The notes: generated by a model not told the origin, from the sequence alone. A DNA stretch of 64,000 nucleotides from Methylosinus sp. C49 (GCF_009936375.1 NZ_AP022332.1:3752501-3816500), one strand, 5' to 3'; shown: positions 19,501 through 27,638, numbered from the stretch's first letter. Program-made: numbers and translations.

Positions 19501-20711
19501 GCGTCGCCGCGGCGGGCGGCGGAGTCGGCGCGGCGCTGCAATCCCGCCGTCGGCCGCTGCTGCTCGGCGTCGGCGTGCTGGTGCTGCTCTACGGCGCCTA
19601 TCAGATCGCGCGCGTCACGCTCGACAATCCGGCTCCGCAGGCGTCCGCCATTCAGGCGGAGCCGAACGAGGCGACCGCCTCCGTCGAGCCCGCCGACAAG
19701 GATGCGGCGGGCGAGCCCAAGGACGCCTCCGCCAAGGATGCGGCTCCCAAGGACGCCGCTTCCAAGGACGCCGCCTCGCATGAGCCGAGCGCTCCCGCCC
19801 CCGCCACTGTGTCGGCCGCCGAGCCTCCCAAGGCGCCGGCCGCCGCGCCGAGGCCGATCGGCCTTCCGACCCTTGCGCCCGGCGGCTCCGGCGTCGGCTC
19901 CTTCGCTCCCAATCCGCAGGCCCCGGCGCCCGGACGCTTCGGCGCCCAGACGGTCGATCCCATGCCGGTCGGCGCGATCGGAACGCCCGCCGCCAATGCG
20001 CCCGCCGCGCCGCGGCAGGACGTGCTCGGCGTCATCAAGGAGATCGCCGCAGCCGGCGACGCCAGCGCCCAATATGAGCTCGGCCTGCGTTATTCGGAGG
20101 GTCGCGGCGGCGCCCCGCGCGATCCCAAGATCGCCTTCCAATGGTTCGAGAAGGCGGCCGAAAAGGGCCTCGCTCCAGCGCAATATCGGCTCGGCTCCAT
20201 CTATGAGAAGGGCATGGGCGTCGAGCGCGACTACGCCAAGGCGCTGTCCTGGTACAAGCGCGCCGCCGACGCCGGCAACGCCCGGGCGATGCACAACCTC
20301 GCCGTGCTGCACGCCGGCGGCGGCGACGGCAAGCCGGATTACGACCAGGCGGCGCTATGGTTCCGCAAGGCGGCCGAATATGGCGTGCGCGACAGCCAGT
20401 TCAATCTGGCCATTCTCTACGCCCGCGGGCTCGGCGTTCCGCAGAGTCTGACGCAGTCCTATCTGTGGTTCTCGGCCGCCGCCACTCAGGGCGACGAGGA
20501 CGCCGGCAAGAAGCGCGACGAGGTCCGCGCCCGTCTCGACTCCAAGGACATGGCCGCCGCCAAGGCGCTCGTCGACGGCTTCCGCCCCAAGCAGCCGGAC
20601 AACGCCGCTAATGACGTGCCGCCGCCCCCCGGCGGCTGGGAGAACGCCAAGGCCCCCGCCAAGCCGGAGGGAAAGCCCGCCGCCGGCAAGCCGAAGGTCT
20701 CCGCGCTTTAA
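16533..20711 (+). CDS. PodJ-like polar localisation factor: coiled coil, one membrane segment, Sel1 repeats
   Basis: The 1392-residue protein opens with the N-terminal segment typical of rhizobial PodJ-like proteins (WSFKGLDHETRDVARAAARR). A very long charged coiled coil follows, from about residue 90 to 890. An Arg/Ala-rich linker leads to a single membrane segment near residues 1005-1030 (LLLGVGVLVLLYGAYQIA). Next come a Pro/Ala-rich periplasmic stretch and four Sel1-like repeats from about residue 1170 to 1310 (for example YEKGMGVERDYAKALSWYKRAA). PodJ organises pole-specific proteins in Caulobacter. Unlike Caulobacter PodJ there is no peptidoglycan-binding domain at the end. Two nearly identical coiled-coil blocks (GRKIEKLEQRLQP) lie exactly 82 codons apart. 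Confidence 0.82.
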   Translation: MTEAFSWSFKGLDHETRDVARAAARRSGKSLSAWLDDVIQEKANFDDRSSGVDDEEPSAPARRRALRSRLYGRNDRGRMRRDAPRRDMRDEETEDDFRALAPRGRAEVDAKAIVDDAVALFERRSAESERKTANALSGLAKLIDRNHTSRARLGDDIGAVMDRLGRIEERIATRPDEGVRPIRNALARLEARIDSLSTDDRAYEFENALGALDQRLAEIAARLDEEAEERRAAELRRRQEREKQERDKQERDGRQERDRRSAARRPLAEAVAEITERQRALEEQAGDDFVARAAIEARPTIFDGLAESIESLSRQLMSARAEQNVQGEQQAAVVAQIDLLRCDLEGLSRALVDLAPRASVAAVESALRELTERVEAQRLYGVEEMVLAPVERLTADLASILRDLDPSRIVAVLYEEVRALNEKLAEHHAAGGADRAAIDAIAGETREIHELLKAVSRRPLPIEKLEAGIAALTTQVDELSAVGANVATAKDVSELVQSIRSIVSTEIGGSFATLERRLEYFAAKLDNISTKSGGGKRFDEINERIEQVHKSLAARIERNGSGVDASKVEQLFASFAKKIDAAAEAKIVNPVGELGRKIEKLEQRLQPATTAQKSADSEQLREIAAAMNALRSEVERKGNGGAGVDPNQFERLFSSLSKKIDAASEARIVHPGFDELGRKIEKLEQRLQPVAASAQKSAGSEQLRELAERIDHVHAELAARIDSSARRRGDDANVQLAELVGQLAQKMDAALDPEADRSAFGALEQQIGRLAERLDRADMNADSFAAIERALGALSTKVEETRSSTMRVAEIAAREAAQDALRDATLHGGLQDALEKELVELRHFQDEAGHRTNQTLAAVHETLQRVVERLSMFEDELTDLRKAKPGAAAEPQRAKDGTEQRRAARVKSAAPVGDVEDILLEPGDRRPRREPMVSRDDDRSGSVQQDFIAAARRAAQQAAVDAQAAAAQGKAAQGKAAKKIAAEQKPEPERVAAAGGGVGAALQSRRRPLLLGVGVLVLLYGAYQIARVTLDNPAPQASAIQAEPNEATASVEPADKDAAGEPKDASAKDAAPKDAASKDAASHEPSAPAPATVSAAEPPKAPAAAPRPIGLPTLAPGGSGVGSFAPNPQAPAPGRFGAQTVDPMPVGAIGTPAANAPAAPRQDVLGVIKEIAAAGDASAQYELGLRYSEGRGGAPRDPKIAFQWFEKAAEKGLAPAQYRLGSIYEKGMGVERDYAKALSWYKRAADAGNARAMHNLAVLHAGGGDGKPDYDQAALWFRKAAEYGVRDSQFNLAILYARGLGVPQSLTQSYLWFSAAATQGDEDAGKKRDEVRARLDSKDMAAAKALVDGFRPKQPDNAANDVPPPPGGWENAKAPAKPEGKPAAGKPKVSAL

Positions 20712-20740
20712 AACGCCGCGGCGACGGCGAAACGAAATCG

Positions 20741-20770
20741 AAACGCCCCGCGGCCGGCCGCGGGGCGTTT
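20741..20770 (+). terminator. Rho-independent terminator after the podJ-like gene
   Basis: A perfect 30-base palindrome (arms 20741-20755 and 20756-20770, GC core) begins 29 bases after the stop codon at 20711. Its 3' arm ends in TTT and runs into TTCGCTTTCG, giving the usual U-rich tail. It separates the PodJ-like gene from the downstream ATPase gene. Confidence 0.8.
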
Positions 20771-20788
20771 TCGCTTTCGACGCGCCAA

Positions 20789-20800
20789 TTCTGCTATAAG
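20789..20800 (+). promoter_or_regulatory. Candidate sigma-70 -10 element for the DUF815 ATPase gene
   Basis: The string TTCTGCTATAAG ends 36 bases before the start codon and just after a terminator, where a promoter would be expected. The same 12-mer precedes rpsO at 39214. TATAAG followed by a GC run is a common -10 form in alphaproteobacteria. The -35 region is weak. Confidence 0.35.
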
Positions 20801-20836
20801 CGCCCGACCCGTTTGCCGCGCGGCCGAGGAGCCCTC

Positions 20837-21703
20837 ATGTCGGAAGAAACCAAGATCGCTCTGCTCGAGCGCATCGCCACAGCGCTGGAGCGGCTCGCCC
20901 CGCCGCCGCCGCGCGCGGTGGATTTTTCCAGCGCCGAGGCCTTCGTCTGGCGCGCCGCGCGCGGAGAATTCTCGCCCGTCGCGGAGATCAATCGCGTCGA
21001 TCTCTCGCTGCTCGAGGGCGTCGAGCGGCAGCGCGATCAGCTCATCGACAACACGCGCCGCTTCGCGCGCGGGCTGCCGGCCAATAATGCGCTGCTCTGG
21101 GGCGCGCGCGGCATGGGCAAATCCTCGCTCGTCAAAGCCGTGCATGCGACGATCGCGCGCGAAAAGGAATGCGCGCGGCCGCTGAAGCTCATCGAGATTC
21201 ATCGCGAGGACATAGAGAGCCTGCCCATGCTGCTCTCCACCTTGCGCGAAAAGCCGTTCGGCTTTCTGCTCTTTTGCGACGATCTCTCCTTCGACGCCGC
21301 GGAGACGAGCTACAAATCCTTGAAGTCCGCGCTCGAGGGCGGCGTCGAGGGGCGGCCGCGCAATGCGCTGTTCTACGCCACCTCCAACCGCCGCCATCTG
21401 CTGCCGCGCGACATGATGGAGAATGAGCGCTCCTCGGCCATCAATCCCGGCGAGGCGGTGGAGGAGAAGGTCTCGCTCTCCGACCGCTTCGGCCTCTGGC
21501 TCGGCTTCCACAATTGCAGCCAGGCGGAATATCTCGCCATGGTGCATGGCTATGCGCGCCATCACGGGCTCGAGGCGCCGCAGGAGGCGATCGAGCGCGA
21601 GGCGCTGGAATGGTCGATCACGCGCGGCGCGCGCTCCGGCCGCGTGGCGTGGCAATATGTGCAGGACCTCGCCGGACGGCTGGGCAAGCGGCTCGACGGA
21701 TGA
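20837..21703 (+). CDS. DUF815 family AAA-type ATPase
   Basis: The 288-residue protein matches the DUF815 family of P-loop ATPases. The Walker A motif is LLWGARGMGKSSLVKAV near residue 90, and the Walker B-like stretch is FLLFCDDLSFD near residue 150, followed by the arginine-bearing sensor region YATSNRRHLLPRD. The function of the family is unknown. I chose the ATG at 20837 because GAGGA lies six bases upstream; the longer frame from 20813 adds only MPRGRGAL. It converges with the kinase gene, leaving one base between their stops. Confidence 0.9.
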   Translation: MSEETKIALLERIATALERLAPPPPRAVDFSSAEAFVWRAARGEFSPVAEINRVDLSLLEGVERQRDQLIDNTRRFARGLPANNALLWGARGMGKSSLVKAVHATIAREKECARPLKLIEIHREDIESLPMLLSTLREKPFGFLLFCDDLSFDAAETSYKSLKSALEGGVEGRPRNALFYATSNRRHLLPRDMMENERSSAINPGEAVEEKVSLSDRFGLWLGFHNCSQAEYLAMVHGYARHHGLEAPQEAIEREALEWSITRGARSGRVAWQYVQDLAGRLGKRLDG

Positions 21704-21704
21704 T

Positions 21705-22769
21705 CTAACCCGTTTCGCCCAACGGCAGCACGATGAAGAAGGTCGCGCCGACGCCGGGCTCCGCCTCGACGCTGAGGCGCCAGCCATGGCGATCGGCGAT
21801 CGCCTTGCAGATGGCGAGGCCGACGCCCGACCCCGGATAATCGACCTTGCTGTGCAATTGCTTCAGCGGCTCGAATATCTTCTGCGCATATTGCGCCTCG
21901 AAGCCGATGCCGTCGTCGGCGATGGCGAGGCAGAGCGAGGTCTCGTCGCAAAAGCCCTTTATGTCGATCGCCGCCGGTCGGCCGGGCTTTCTGTATTTGA
22001 TGGCGTTGGCGAGTATATTCTGCACCAGCCGCTGAAATTGCGTGGCGTCGGCCGTGATGCAGACTTCCGGCAGATCGATCTCCACCCGCGCGCTGGTCTC
22101 GGCGATCGTCGGCGACACCGCCGCCAGCGAAAACGCGATGGCCTCGCGCAGATCGAGCACGGCGAGCTCGAGCTCATCGTTCACGATGCGCGAGAAGGAC
22201 AGAAGATCCTGCACCAGCGCACGCGCGCGCAGCGCCGAAAAGCGCATGACGCTATTGGCGTGGACGATCTCCTCGCGCGCGCCGCGCGAGATGGCCTCCT
22301 CCATCAGATCGCCGAAATCGGCGATCTTGCGCAGCGGCTCCTGAAGATCCTGCGAGGCGACGAAAGCGAAACGCGCGAGCCGCTCATTGACGCGCTCCAG
22401 CTCCTGCGCGCGGGCGATGAGCGCGGTCTCCTCGGCGCTCGCATCGCGAAGATCGATGATCGTCACGAGAAGGATCGGCTCGCCGTCGCGCGTGATCGAG
22501 GAGAAATGCGCATCGACAGAAAAGCGCGCCCCGTCATAGCGAACGCCCTGCAATCCGTGGTCGGAGCCGCCGGCGACAGTCGAAGCCTCCGGCAAGAGAC
22601 GGGAAAGGGGCTGACCGACGATCGCCTCCTCCGCGGCGAAGCCGAACATGCGGCGCGCCCAGGCGTTGGCGCCGATGACATTACCGAGCTGGTCGACGAG
22701 CAGAAACCCCGCGACTGTCTCATCGAACACAAGTCGACGCCAGTCGTCGGCCGTCGCGGCCTCCGACAT
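21705..22769 (-). CDS. PAS-domain sensor histidine kinase homologue with Gln in place of the phospho-acceptor His
   Basis: The 354-residue soluble protein has an N-terminal PAS domain (residues about 10-110: FLLVDQLGNVIGANAWARRMFG), a short coiled coil, a HisKA-like dimerisation region and a complete HATPase domain with ILANAIKY (N box), ADDGIGF (G1) and GSGVGLAI (G2). In the HisKA X-region the expected ASHDLQEP reads ASQDLQEP: Gln140, codon CAG at 22350-22352, replaces the phosphorylated His. The protein could therefore bind ATP but not autophosphorylate in the usual way. I chose the ATG at 22769 because AGGAGG precedes it. No response regulator lies nearby. Confidence 0.88.
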   Translation of the reverse strand: MSEAATADDWRRLVFDETVAGFLLVDQLGNVIGANAWARRMFGFAAEEAIVGQPLSRLLPEASTVAGGSDHGLQGVRYDGARFSVDAHFSSITRDGEPILLVTIIDLRDASAEETALIARAQELERVNERLARFAFVASQDLQEPLRKIADFGDLMEEAISRGAREEIVHANSVMRFSALRARALVQDLLSFSRIVNDELELAVLDLREAIAFSLAAVSPTIAETSARVEIDLPEVCITADATQFQRLVQNILANAIKYRKPGRPAAIDIKGFCDETSLCLAIADDGIGFEAQYAQKIFEPLKQLHSKVDYPGSGVGLAICKAIADRHGWRLSVEAEPGVGATFFIVLPLGETG

Positions 22770-23083
22770 TCTCCCTCCTCTGGTCGCCTCCGGCCGCGCT
22801 GCGGTTTCTCCGCGCGCATTGTCGAGTTCTCGTATCGCCGGACGCAGTCTCCCTTTGCGGATACTGGCCCGAGGCCCCGCCGAGGTAAAGAAGAAATTTG
22901 CACACGCCATTTCTATTGGCGGAGCTTCTATTGGCGGCATGAGCTTCGACTTTACAGAGCAAAGCCGATTTCAACTCGATTATAATTCGATTTAATTTAG
23001 AGAAAAATACGGCTTCGACAACATTGCAGCAGAGGAAGGATCACGCGACAGGCGTCGTTCGAGCGGCGTAGGCGTGAGCGGCT
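22770..23083. other. 314-bp intergenic region with an AT-rich island
   Basis: This gap lies between the Hint-domain gene and the kinase gene, both on the minus strand. It contains an unusually AT-rich patch (about 22960-23010) including the palindrome ATTATAAT at 22979-22986, a plausible -10 for the kinase gene, and two copies of TTCTATTGGCGG at 22911 and 22926. No convincing gene or RNA is present. Confidence 0.5.
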
Positions 23084-24484
23084 TCACGCCATTGTGGCGC
23101 GCCGCGCCGACAGCGGAACCGGAACCTGCGCCGCCCGCGCGTCGCGAGCGCCGGCTTCGCTTCGGACATCCGGCGCTTCGAGGCCGCTCGCGAAATAGAC
23201 GCGCAAAACCGAGCCCTCGACAATGAGAGTGACGGGCTCTTTCTCTCCGGCGATGCGGTCGGCGGGAATGAGCGCGTCGCCGCACGTCCAGCGACGGAGG
23301 ACCACGTCGCCTTGCCGCTCGGGCTGCCAAAATCCTTCGCCCATTCCCGGTCCGTCGAGGCGCAGCGTAATGTCGGCGTCGCGCGTCTCGATCGTCATCC
23401 GGGCGACCGCAATGCCGAGACGACGCTCGTCGAATTCGCGAGCGCCCAATGCGCTGGGGCGGCCGGTACGCGATTTCAACCGCAGACGTCTCGCGCCGGC
23501 CGGAACCTCGAAGCGCCAAACGCCTTGCGCGTGAAAAGACGGCTCGATGCGGACGCCATCGACATCGAGATGAACGTCGGCGTCGTCGGTGAGCGCGTCG
23601 GCCGGAATACGGTCCAGAATCTTCCGACGCAGCGCGCCGAGCCTCTCGTCGTTTCGACTATCGACGATCGGCAGGCGGCTTTTGCAACGCGTTGGCCGAT
23701 GATCCGGTCGGAGCTCGAGATATTCGGCGTAATTATGCGCGTCCTGGCGATTGTCGAGCTCGTAATAGCTCTCCGCCCAAGCTCCGTCGGCGAGCAGCAC
23801 ATCATGCTCGCCGAGATCGACGTGATAATAGGCCACCTCTCCGACCATCGGCGCGCGAACGATGGTCACCTCATTGACGAGCAATTCGGCGAGGACGAGA
23901 AGATCGTCGATGAAGATGGAATGCCGCGGCGAGACGACGAGATCCCGCGCCGGCTGATTGGGGCCGAGCGCGCCTGCGACGATGCGGATGGGCGCGTCTT
24001 TCTCGCCGAGAAACTCGCCCCGAAATCTCTGCCGAGCGACCCAGACGACCGGACGCAGCCCACCGAAACGGGTGATGACGAGATCGCCGCGTTTGAGCTC
24101 CTCGACCGGGATTTCTCCAGCGGCCGTCGCGATTTTGACGCCGGCGAGAAAGCAGAATGCGGTCGCCGAAAAGGACACGGGACCCAAGGGCGCGGAGCCG
24201 ATGATCTCATAAACGCCCGATATGCTGATGACCGGATAGCCGCCCGTATATTTCCCGAGATAGACGCCGGATGCGACCAATGTCGCCGAGGACGAGTCGC
24301 TCGAATATCGCCACAATTCGATCGATTCGCCGACCGCGGGATTTCCGCTCGCGCTGCGCAGTTGATAATAGAAGTTCTTAGTGGTCGACCCGAGGTCGCC
24401 GAGCAGTGTGTTCGAGCCCGATATGAGAGTCGTGTAAGACCCATAAGTGACGGGATTCGAGGACGTGTAAAAAACGTAGTTCAT
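23084..24484 (-). CDS. Hint-domain (Hint_2 type) protein of unknown function
   Basis: The 466-residue protein has an N-terminal beta-rich region of about 110 residues with many Ser, Thr, Tyr and Gly. A Hedgehog/intein-type Hint domain follows. It starts at Cys111 (FCFLAGVKIATAAGEIPVEE), includes the RGDLVITRFGG turn, and has the family's conserved DLVVSPRHSIFIDD His motif near residue 195. The C-terminal 200 residues carry further beta structure with no family I recognise. Such proteins are common in Acetobacteraceae and methylotrophs, and whether they self-cleave is unknown. No signal peptide is evident. Co-directional with the kinase gene downstream. Confidence 0.8.
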   Translation of the reverse strand: MNYVFYTSSNPVTYGSYTTLISGSNTLLGDLGSTTKNFYYQLRSASGNPAVGESIELWRYSSDSSSATLVASGVYLGKYTGGYPVISISGVYEIIGSAPLGPVSFSATAFCFLAGVKIATAAGEIPVEELKRGDLVITRFGGLRPVVWVARQRFRGEFLGEKDAPIRIVAGALGPNQPARDLVVSPRHSIFIDDLLVLAELLVNEVTIVRAPMVGEVAYYHVDLGEHDVLLADGAWAESYYELDNRQDAHNYAEYLELRPDHRPTRCKSRLPIVDSRNDERLGALRRKILDRIPADALTDDADVHLDVDGVRIEPSFHAQGVWRFEVPAGARRLRLKSRTGRPSALGAREFDERRLGIAVARMTIETRDADITLRLDGPGMGEGFWQPERQGDVVLRRWTCGDALIPADRIAGEKEPVTLIVEGSVLRVYFASGLEAPDVRSEAGARDARAAQVPVPLSARRATMA

Positions 24485-24621
24485 TCGCGCGTTCCGCCTG
24501 TAGACCCAAGCGAATATTCGGAGTTTTTACACTAATGGCGGCGAACGGCGGCGGCAACCATGCCGTGCGGGAAACTCGGCGTCGTGATCGGAACCCGTTC
24601 CCATCATCGAAAAATGCGGAA

Positions 24622-24657
24622 CAGAAACGAAAACGGCCGCGCTCGTCGCGCGGCCGT
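24622..24657 (-). terminator. Rho-independent terminator after rpsR
   Basis: Arms 24648-24657 and 24633-24642 (ACGGCCGCGC and its exact complement) enclose the loop TCGTC. On the minus strand the stem is followed by TTTCGTTTCTG. It lies about 36 bases past the rpsR stop and closes the rpsF-rpsR operon, so no rplI follows. Confidence 0.7.
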
Positions 24658-24692
24658 GAAATTCCAGCGGACGGGCCGAAAGGCCCGAAGCC

Positions 24693-24929
24693 TCAGCGGA
24701 TCACGTAAGGCAGAAGGCCGAGGAAGCGGGCGCGCTTGATGGCCTGGGCCAATTCGCGCTGCTTCTTGGCCGAGACGGCCGTGATGCGCGAGGGCACGAT
24801 CTTGCCGCGCTCGGAGATGTAGCGCGAGAGCAGACGCGTGTCCTTATAGTCGATCTTCGGGGCGTTGGCGCCGGAGAAGGGGCAGGACTTGCGGCGGCGG
24901 AAGAAGGGGCGGCGGGCTGCGGCGCTCAT
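24693..24929 (-). CDS. rpsR: 30S ribosomal protein S18
   Basis: The 78-residue basic protein is S18: [15 protein letters not shown] at the N-terminus, [18 protein letters not shown]-type core and the closing [11 protein letters not shown]. It binds the 30S platform as a heterodimer with S6, whose gene is immediately upstream; the S18 start overlaps the S6 stop by one base. CPFSG retains only one of the cysteines of the C+ forms. Confidence 0.98.
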   Translation of the reverse strand: MSAAARRPFFRRRKSCPFSGANAPKIDYKDTRLLSRYISERGKIVPSRITAVSAKKQRELAQAIKRARFLGLLPYVIR

Positions 24930-25375
24930 CAGAAAGTCTCTCCTTCGGCGCGGGGTTCGTCACGGCGCGGGCGGCGGTCGCCACGGTCGCCTCTATCGCC
25001 ACGGTCGGGGCGCGGGCCGCCGGGGCCGCGGCGGTCGCCACGGTCGTCGTCGTCACGCTTGCGCAGCTGGGCGGAGGGGCCTTCCTCCAGCGCATCGACG
25101 CGCAAAGTGAGGAAGCGCAGAACATCCTCGCTCAGGCCCTGCTGACGCTCGACCTCGGCCAGGGCCGCCGGCGGGGCGTCGATGTTGAGAAGGGTGAAAT
25201 GCGCCTTGCGGTTCTTCTTGATCCGATAGGCGAGGGACTTCACGCCCCAATATTCGGTCTTCGTCACCTTGCCGCCGAGCGAGGTGATGATGCCCTTGAA
25301 CTGCGTCGTCAGCGCTTCGACCTGCTGGGGCGAAACGTCCTGGCGCGCAAGATAGATATGCTCGTAGAGAGCCAT
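24929..25375 (-). CDS. rpsF: 30S ribosomal protein S6
   Basis: The first 100 residues are a normal S6 fold ([39 protein letters not shown]). The remaining 48 residues form an Arg/Asp/Gly-rich tail with several RGD units ([12 protein letters not shown]), longer than in E. coli S6 and likely disordered. I chose the ATG at 25375 because homologues start MALYE or MPLYE; the longer frame adds MRKGKR. The operon consists of rpsF and rpsR only, since a terminator follows rpsR and no rplI is present. Confidence 0.96.
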   Translation of the reverse strand: MALYEHIYLARQDVSPQQVEALTTQFKGIITSLGGKVTKTEYWGVKSLAYRIKKNRKAHFTLLNIDAPPAALAEVERQQGLSEDVLRFLTLRVDALEEGPSAQLRKRDDDDRGDRRGPGGPRPDRGDRGDRGDRRPRRDEPRAEGETF

Positions 25376-25592
25376 TCTCTTGCCTTTCCTCATCGTCGCG
25401 AGCCCGCTCTCGGCGCAGAGCCCTTCGAGCCTTCAAAGGAAAGGCTCGATCGGGAAGTTCGAAGGCGGAGACACTGGAAGACGGGCGAACCCTGCCTGCG
25501 GCGGAGCCAAAGGCCTTCCGTTCAGCCCCCGGCCGGAAGCGTCGCGAAGCGCGCTTTATAGCGGCGTGGGCGCAGGATGCAAGGGCCGCCCC

Positions 25593-26807
25593 TCAGCGGC
25601 CGTCGAACCAGGCCTTCCATTGCGGGACCGCCGTCGCGAAAGTGCCGCGATGCGTCGTCGGCCCGGTGGAGACGGCCTCGACGACCTTATTGCCGGAGCC
25701 GAAAGCCTGCGCATAGGTCATCGCCATGCGGCCAACGCCCTGGGTGATCGCCTCGTCCGCCTCGCCGTAATAGTTGCGAACCGGCGATTTTATCACCCAA
25801 CGATAGGCCTGCGTCGCCGCAATGAGGCGGCCGAAGGCCGAACTGGCGAAGTAATGCGGGTCGAAATAATCGGGCTTGACGAGCTTGCGCAGATCGGTCG
25901 GCACGGCCGCAGGATCGATCGGCTCGCGGTCATAGGCCTTTTTGGCGATGTCGTAATGCTCCTCGGCGAAGAGCGAGCGGGCGAGGCCCGGAACGCCATA
26001 GTAGTTCTCATAGGAAAAGGCCGAGAGGATGAAGATGCTGTTCAGCCAGACGGCGTCGTTCGGCCGCGGAAAGTCGAGAAAGCCCTCCATGGCGGCGAAG
26101 AGATCCAGCGGCGCGCTGGCGGTGGCCGCGCCGCGCACGGCGACGCCCGCGCTCTCGAGCTTCTCCAGAAAGGCCATGGTGACGAAGCCGCCCTGCGACC
26201 AGCCCGAGAGAAAGAGCTTGTCGCTCTTCAGCTTCAAATGGTCGAGCACGCTATGGCTGGCGACCAGCAGATCATAGCAAGCCTGCTGATGGCTGGCCTT
26301 GACCATATAGCCCTCCGGCTCCTGCGAGACGCCGAGGCCGAAATAATCGGCGCCGATCACGGCGTAGCCCTGCCCGGCGAATTGCGCGATCATCAGCTGC
26401 GTCTCGGGAGAGTCCTCGGCGAAGGAGGGAACCTCGTGGCGCCCATAGACGGTGCCATGCTGATAGGAGACCATCGGAAACGAGGTCTCCTTCGTGTCCG
26501 GCACGGCGAGCAGGCCGGAGGCGACGGTCGGGGCGTTGCCCTTCTCCGGTATGACGGAGGAATAGGTGATTCTGTAGAGCCTCACGCCATTGCGCGCCGG
26601 CGTGTAGTCCACTTTGACGCCCGCGAATTTCGGCGTGTCGGTCTGCAAAATCTGATTCAGCCGATGTGCGTCCCAGCGCGCCAAGAGTTCGTATCTCACG
26701 CCGGAAGAAACTTCGACCGGCGCATTTCGCGCGGCGGGCGCCGCCTGCGCGGCCGCGCCGAAGAACAGCGCCGAGACGAGGATCAGCGCGCGAAGAGTGA
26801 TCGGCAT
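25593..26807 (-). CDS. Secreted alpha/beta hydrolase (lipase-like)
   Basis: This 404-residue protein has a clear signal peptide (ALILVSALFFGAAAQAAP, cleavage after AQA). The nucleophile elbow is GWSQGG near residue 200, flanked by a lid-like insertion, with acid and base candidates in YYGEADE and THRGTF near the C-terminus. The overall pattern resembles secretory lipases and tannase-like esterases; the substrate is unknown. The frame extends 103 codons upstream, but the signal peptide fixes the start at 26807. It is divergent from the L,D-transpeptidase gene with a 172-base shared promoter region. Confidence 0.85.
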   Translation of the reverse strand: MPITLRALILVSALFFGAAAQAAPAARNAPVEVSSGVRYELLARWDAHRLNQILQTDTPKFAGVKVDYTPARNGVRLYRITYSSVIPEKGNAPTVASGLLAVPDTKETSFPMVSYQHGTVYGRHEVPSFAEDSPETQLMIAQFAGQGYAVIGADYFGLGVSQEPEGYMVKASHQQACYDLLVASHSVLDHLKLKSDKLFLSGWSQGGFVTMAFLEKLESAGVAVRGAATASAPLDLFAAMEGFLDFPRPNDAVWLNSIFILSAFSYENYYGVPGLARSLFAEEHYDIAKKAYDREPIDPAAVPTDLRKLVKPDYFDPHYFASSAFGRLIAATQAYRWVIKSPVRNYYGEADEAITQGVGRMAMTYAQAFGSGNKVVEAVSTGPTTHRGTFATAVPQWKAWFDGR

Positions 26808-26979
26808 GAGGGAGCCTTTGCGGTTTCGGGGGGAGATAAGTCGTCGGCGCGCCGAGCGGCGCAAGCGACGTATAGACCGCAATATTTTCCAAATCGCATC
26901 CGTCGCCGGAAACGCGCCATCCCATTTCGGCCGCATTTGCTCCCGAGAAACGACGCGGACGTAAACGGAACGGAGAGCA

Positions 26980-27558
26980 ATGGGCATGATCTCGACCTGG
27001 GCGCGCTGCGCGGGAGCTATCGCATTCGGCCTCGTCCTTTCGGGAGAGGCGCAGGCGGCAAATTTCCTGGATCGCGGCCCGGTCGCGGATTTCGTCAATA
27101 ATTTCCGCCTGCAGTCCATTCCGAGCCAGGAGGTGGCGTGGAGTCATCCGCAATATAAGAAAGGCACGATCGTCGTCTCCACCAAGGAGCGGCGGCTCTA
27201 TTATGTGCTCGGCCCCACAAGGGCGATCGAATATGGCGTCGGCGTCGGCCGCGAGGGCTTCACCTGGTCCGGCGTGAAGACGATCACCGCCAAGAAGGAA
27301 TGGCCCGATTGGCGCCCGCCCGCCGCCATGCTGAAGCGCCGGCCGGATCTGCCCCGCTATATGGAGGGCGGCCAGGACAATCCGCTCGGCGCGCGCGCGC
27401 TCTATCTCGGCTCCAGCGAATATCGCATCCATGGCTCCAATGAGGGCGAGACGATCGGCGAAGCGGTCTCCTCCGGCTGCATCCGCATGACCAATCGCGA
27501 CGTCGCCGATCTCTATGATCGGGTGAAGGTCGGAACCCGCGTGGTCGTGCTGAAATGA
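26980..27558 (+). CDS. L,D-transpeptidase (YkuD domain)
   Basis: The 192-residue exported protein has a signal peptide ending near AQAAN. A single YkuD catalytic domain carries His151 in YRIHGSNEGETIG and the nucleophile Cys167 in SSGCIRMTN. It would form 3-3 peptidoglycan cross-links or anchor outer-membrane proteins in the periplasm. It resembles the compact ErfK-type enzymes of alphaproteobacteria. A second, larger L,D-transpeptidase lies at the right end of the window. ATG at 26980 is preceded by GGAGAG. Confidence 0.95.
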   Translation: MGMISTWARCAGAIAFGLVLSGEAQAANFLDRGPVADFVNNFRLQSIPSQEVAWSHPQYKKGTIVVSTKERRLYYVLGPTRAIEYGVGVGREGFTWSGVKTITAKKEWPDWRPPAAMLKRRPDLPRYMEGGQDNPLGARALYLGSSEYRIHGSNEGETIGEAVSSGCIRMTNRDVADLYDRVKVGTRVVVLK

Positions 27559-27638
27559 CAGCGGCGCCCTTCTCGAGCTATTAACCCGCGCGACGCTATC
27601 GTGGCGGCGACGGCGGCGGAGTTTCGAGGAAGAAGATC

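Noticed and set aside
22850-23000. AT-rich patch as a sign of a mobile element or att site
   Set aside because: No inverted ends, integrase or duplicated site was seen; a promoter is a simpler explanation.
22992-23519. Minus-strand frame of 175 codons overlapping the end of the Hint gene
   Set aside because: Arg/Ser/Pro-rich shadow frame within a gene of better-supported frame, with no start signal.
24929-25060. Repeated GGTCGCCACGG-like units as a CRISPR-like array
   Set aside because: They encode the RGD-rich tail of S6 in frame and have no regular spacers.
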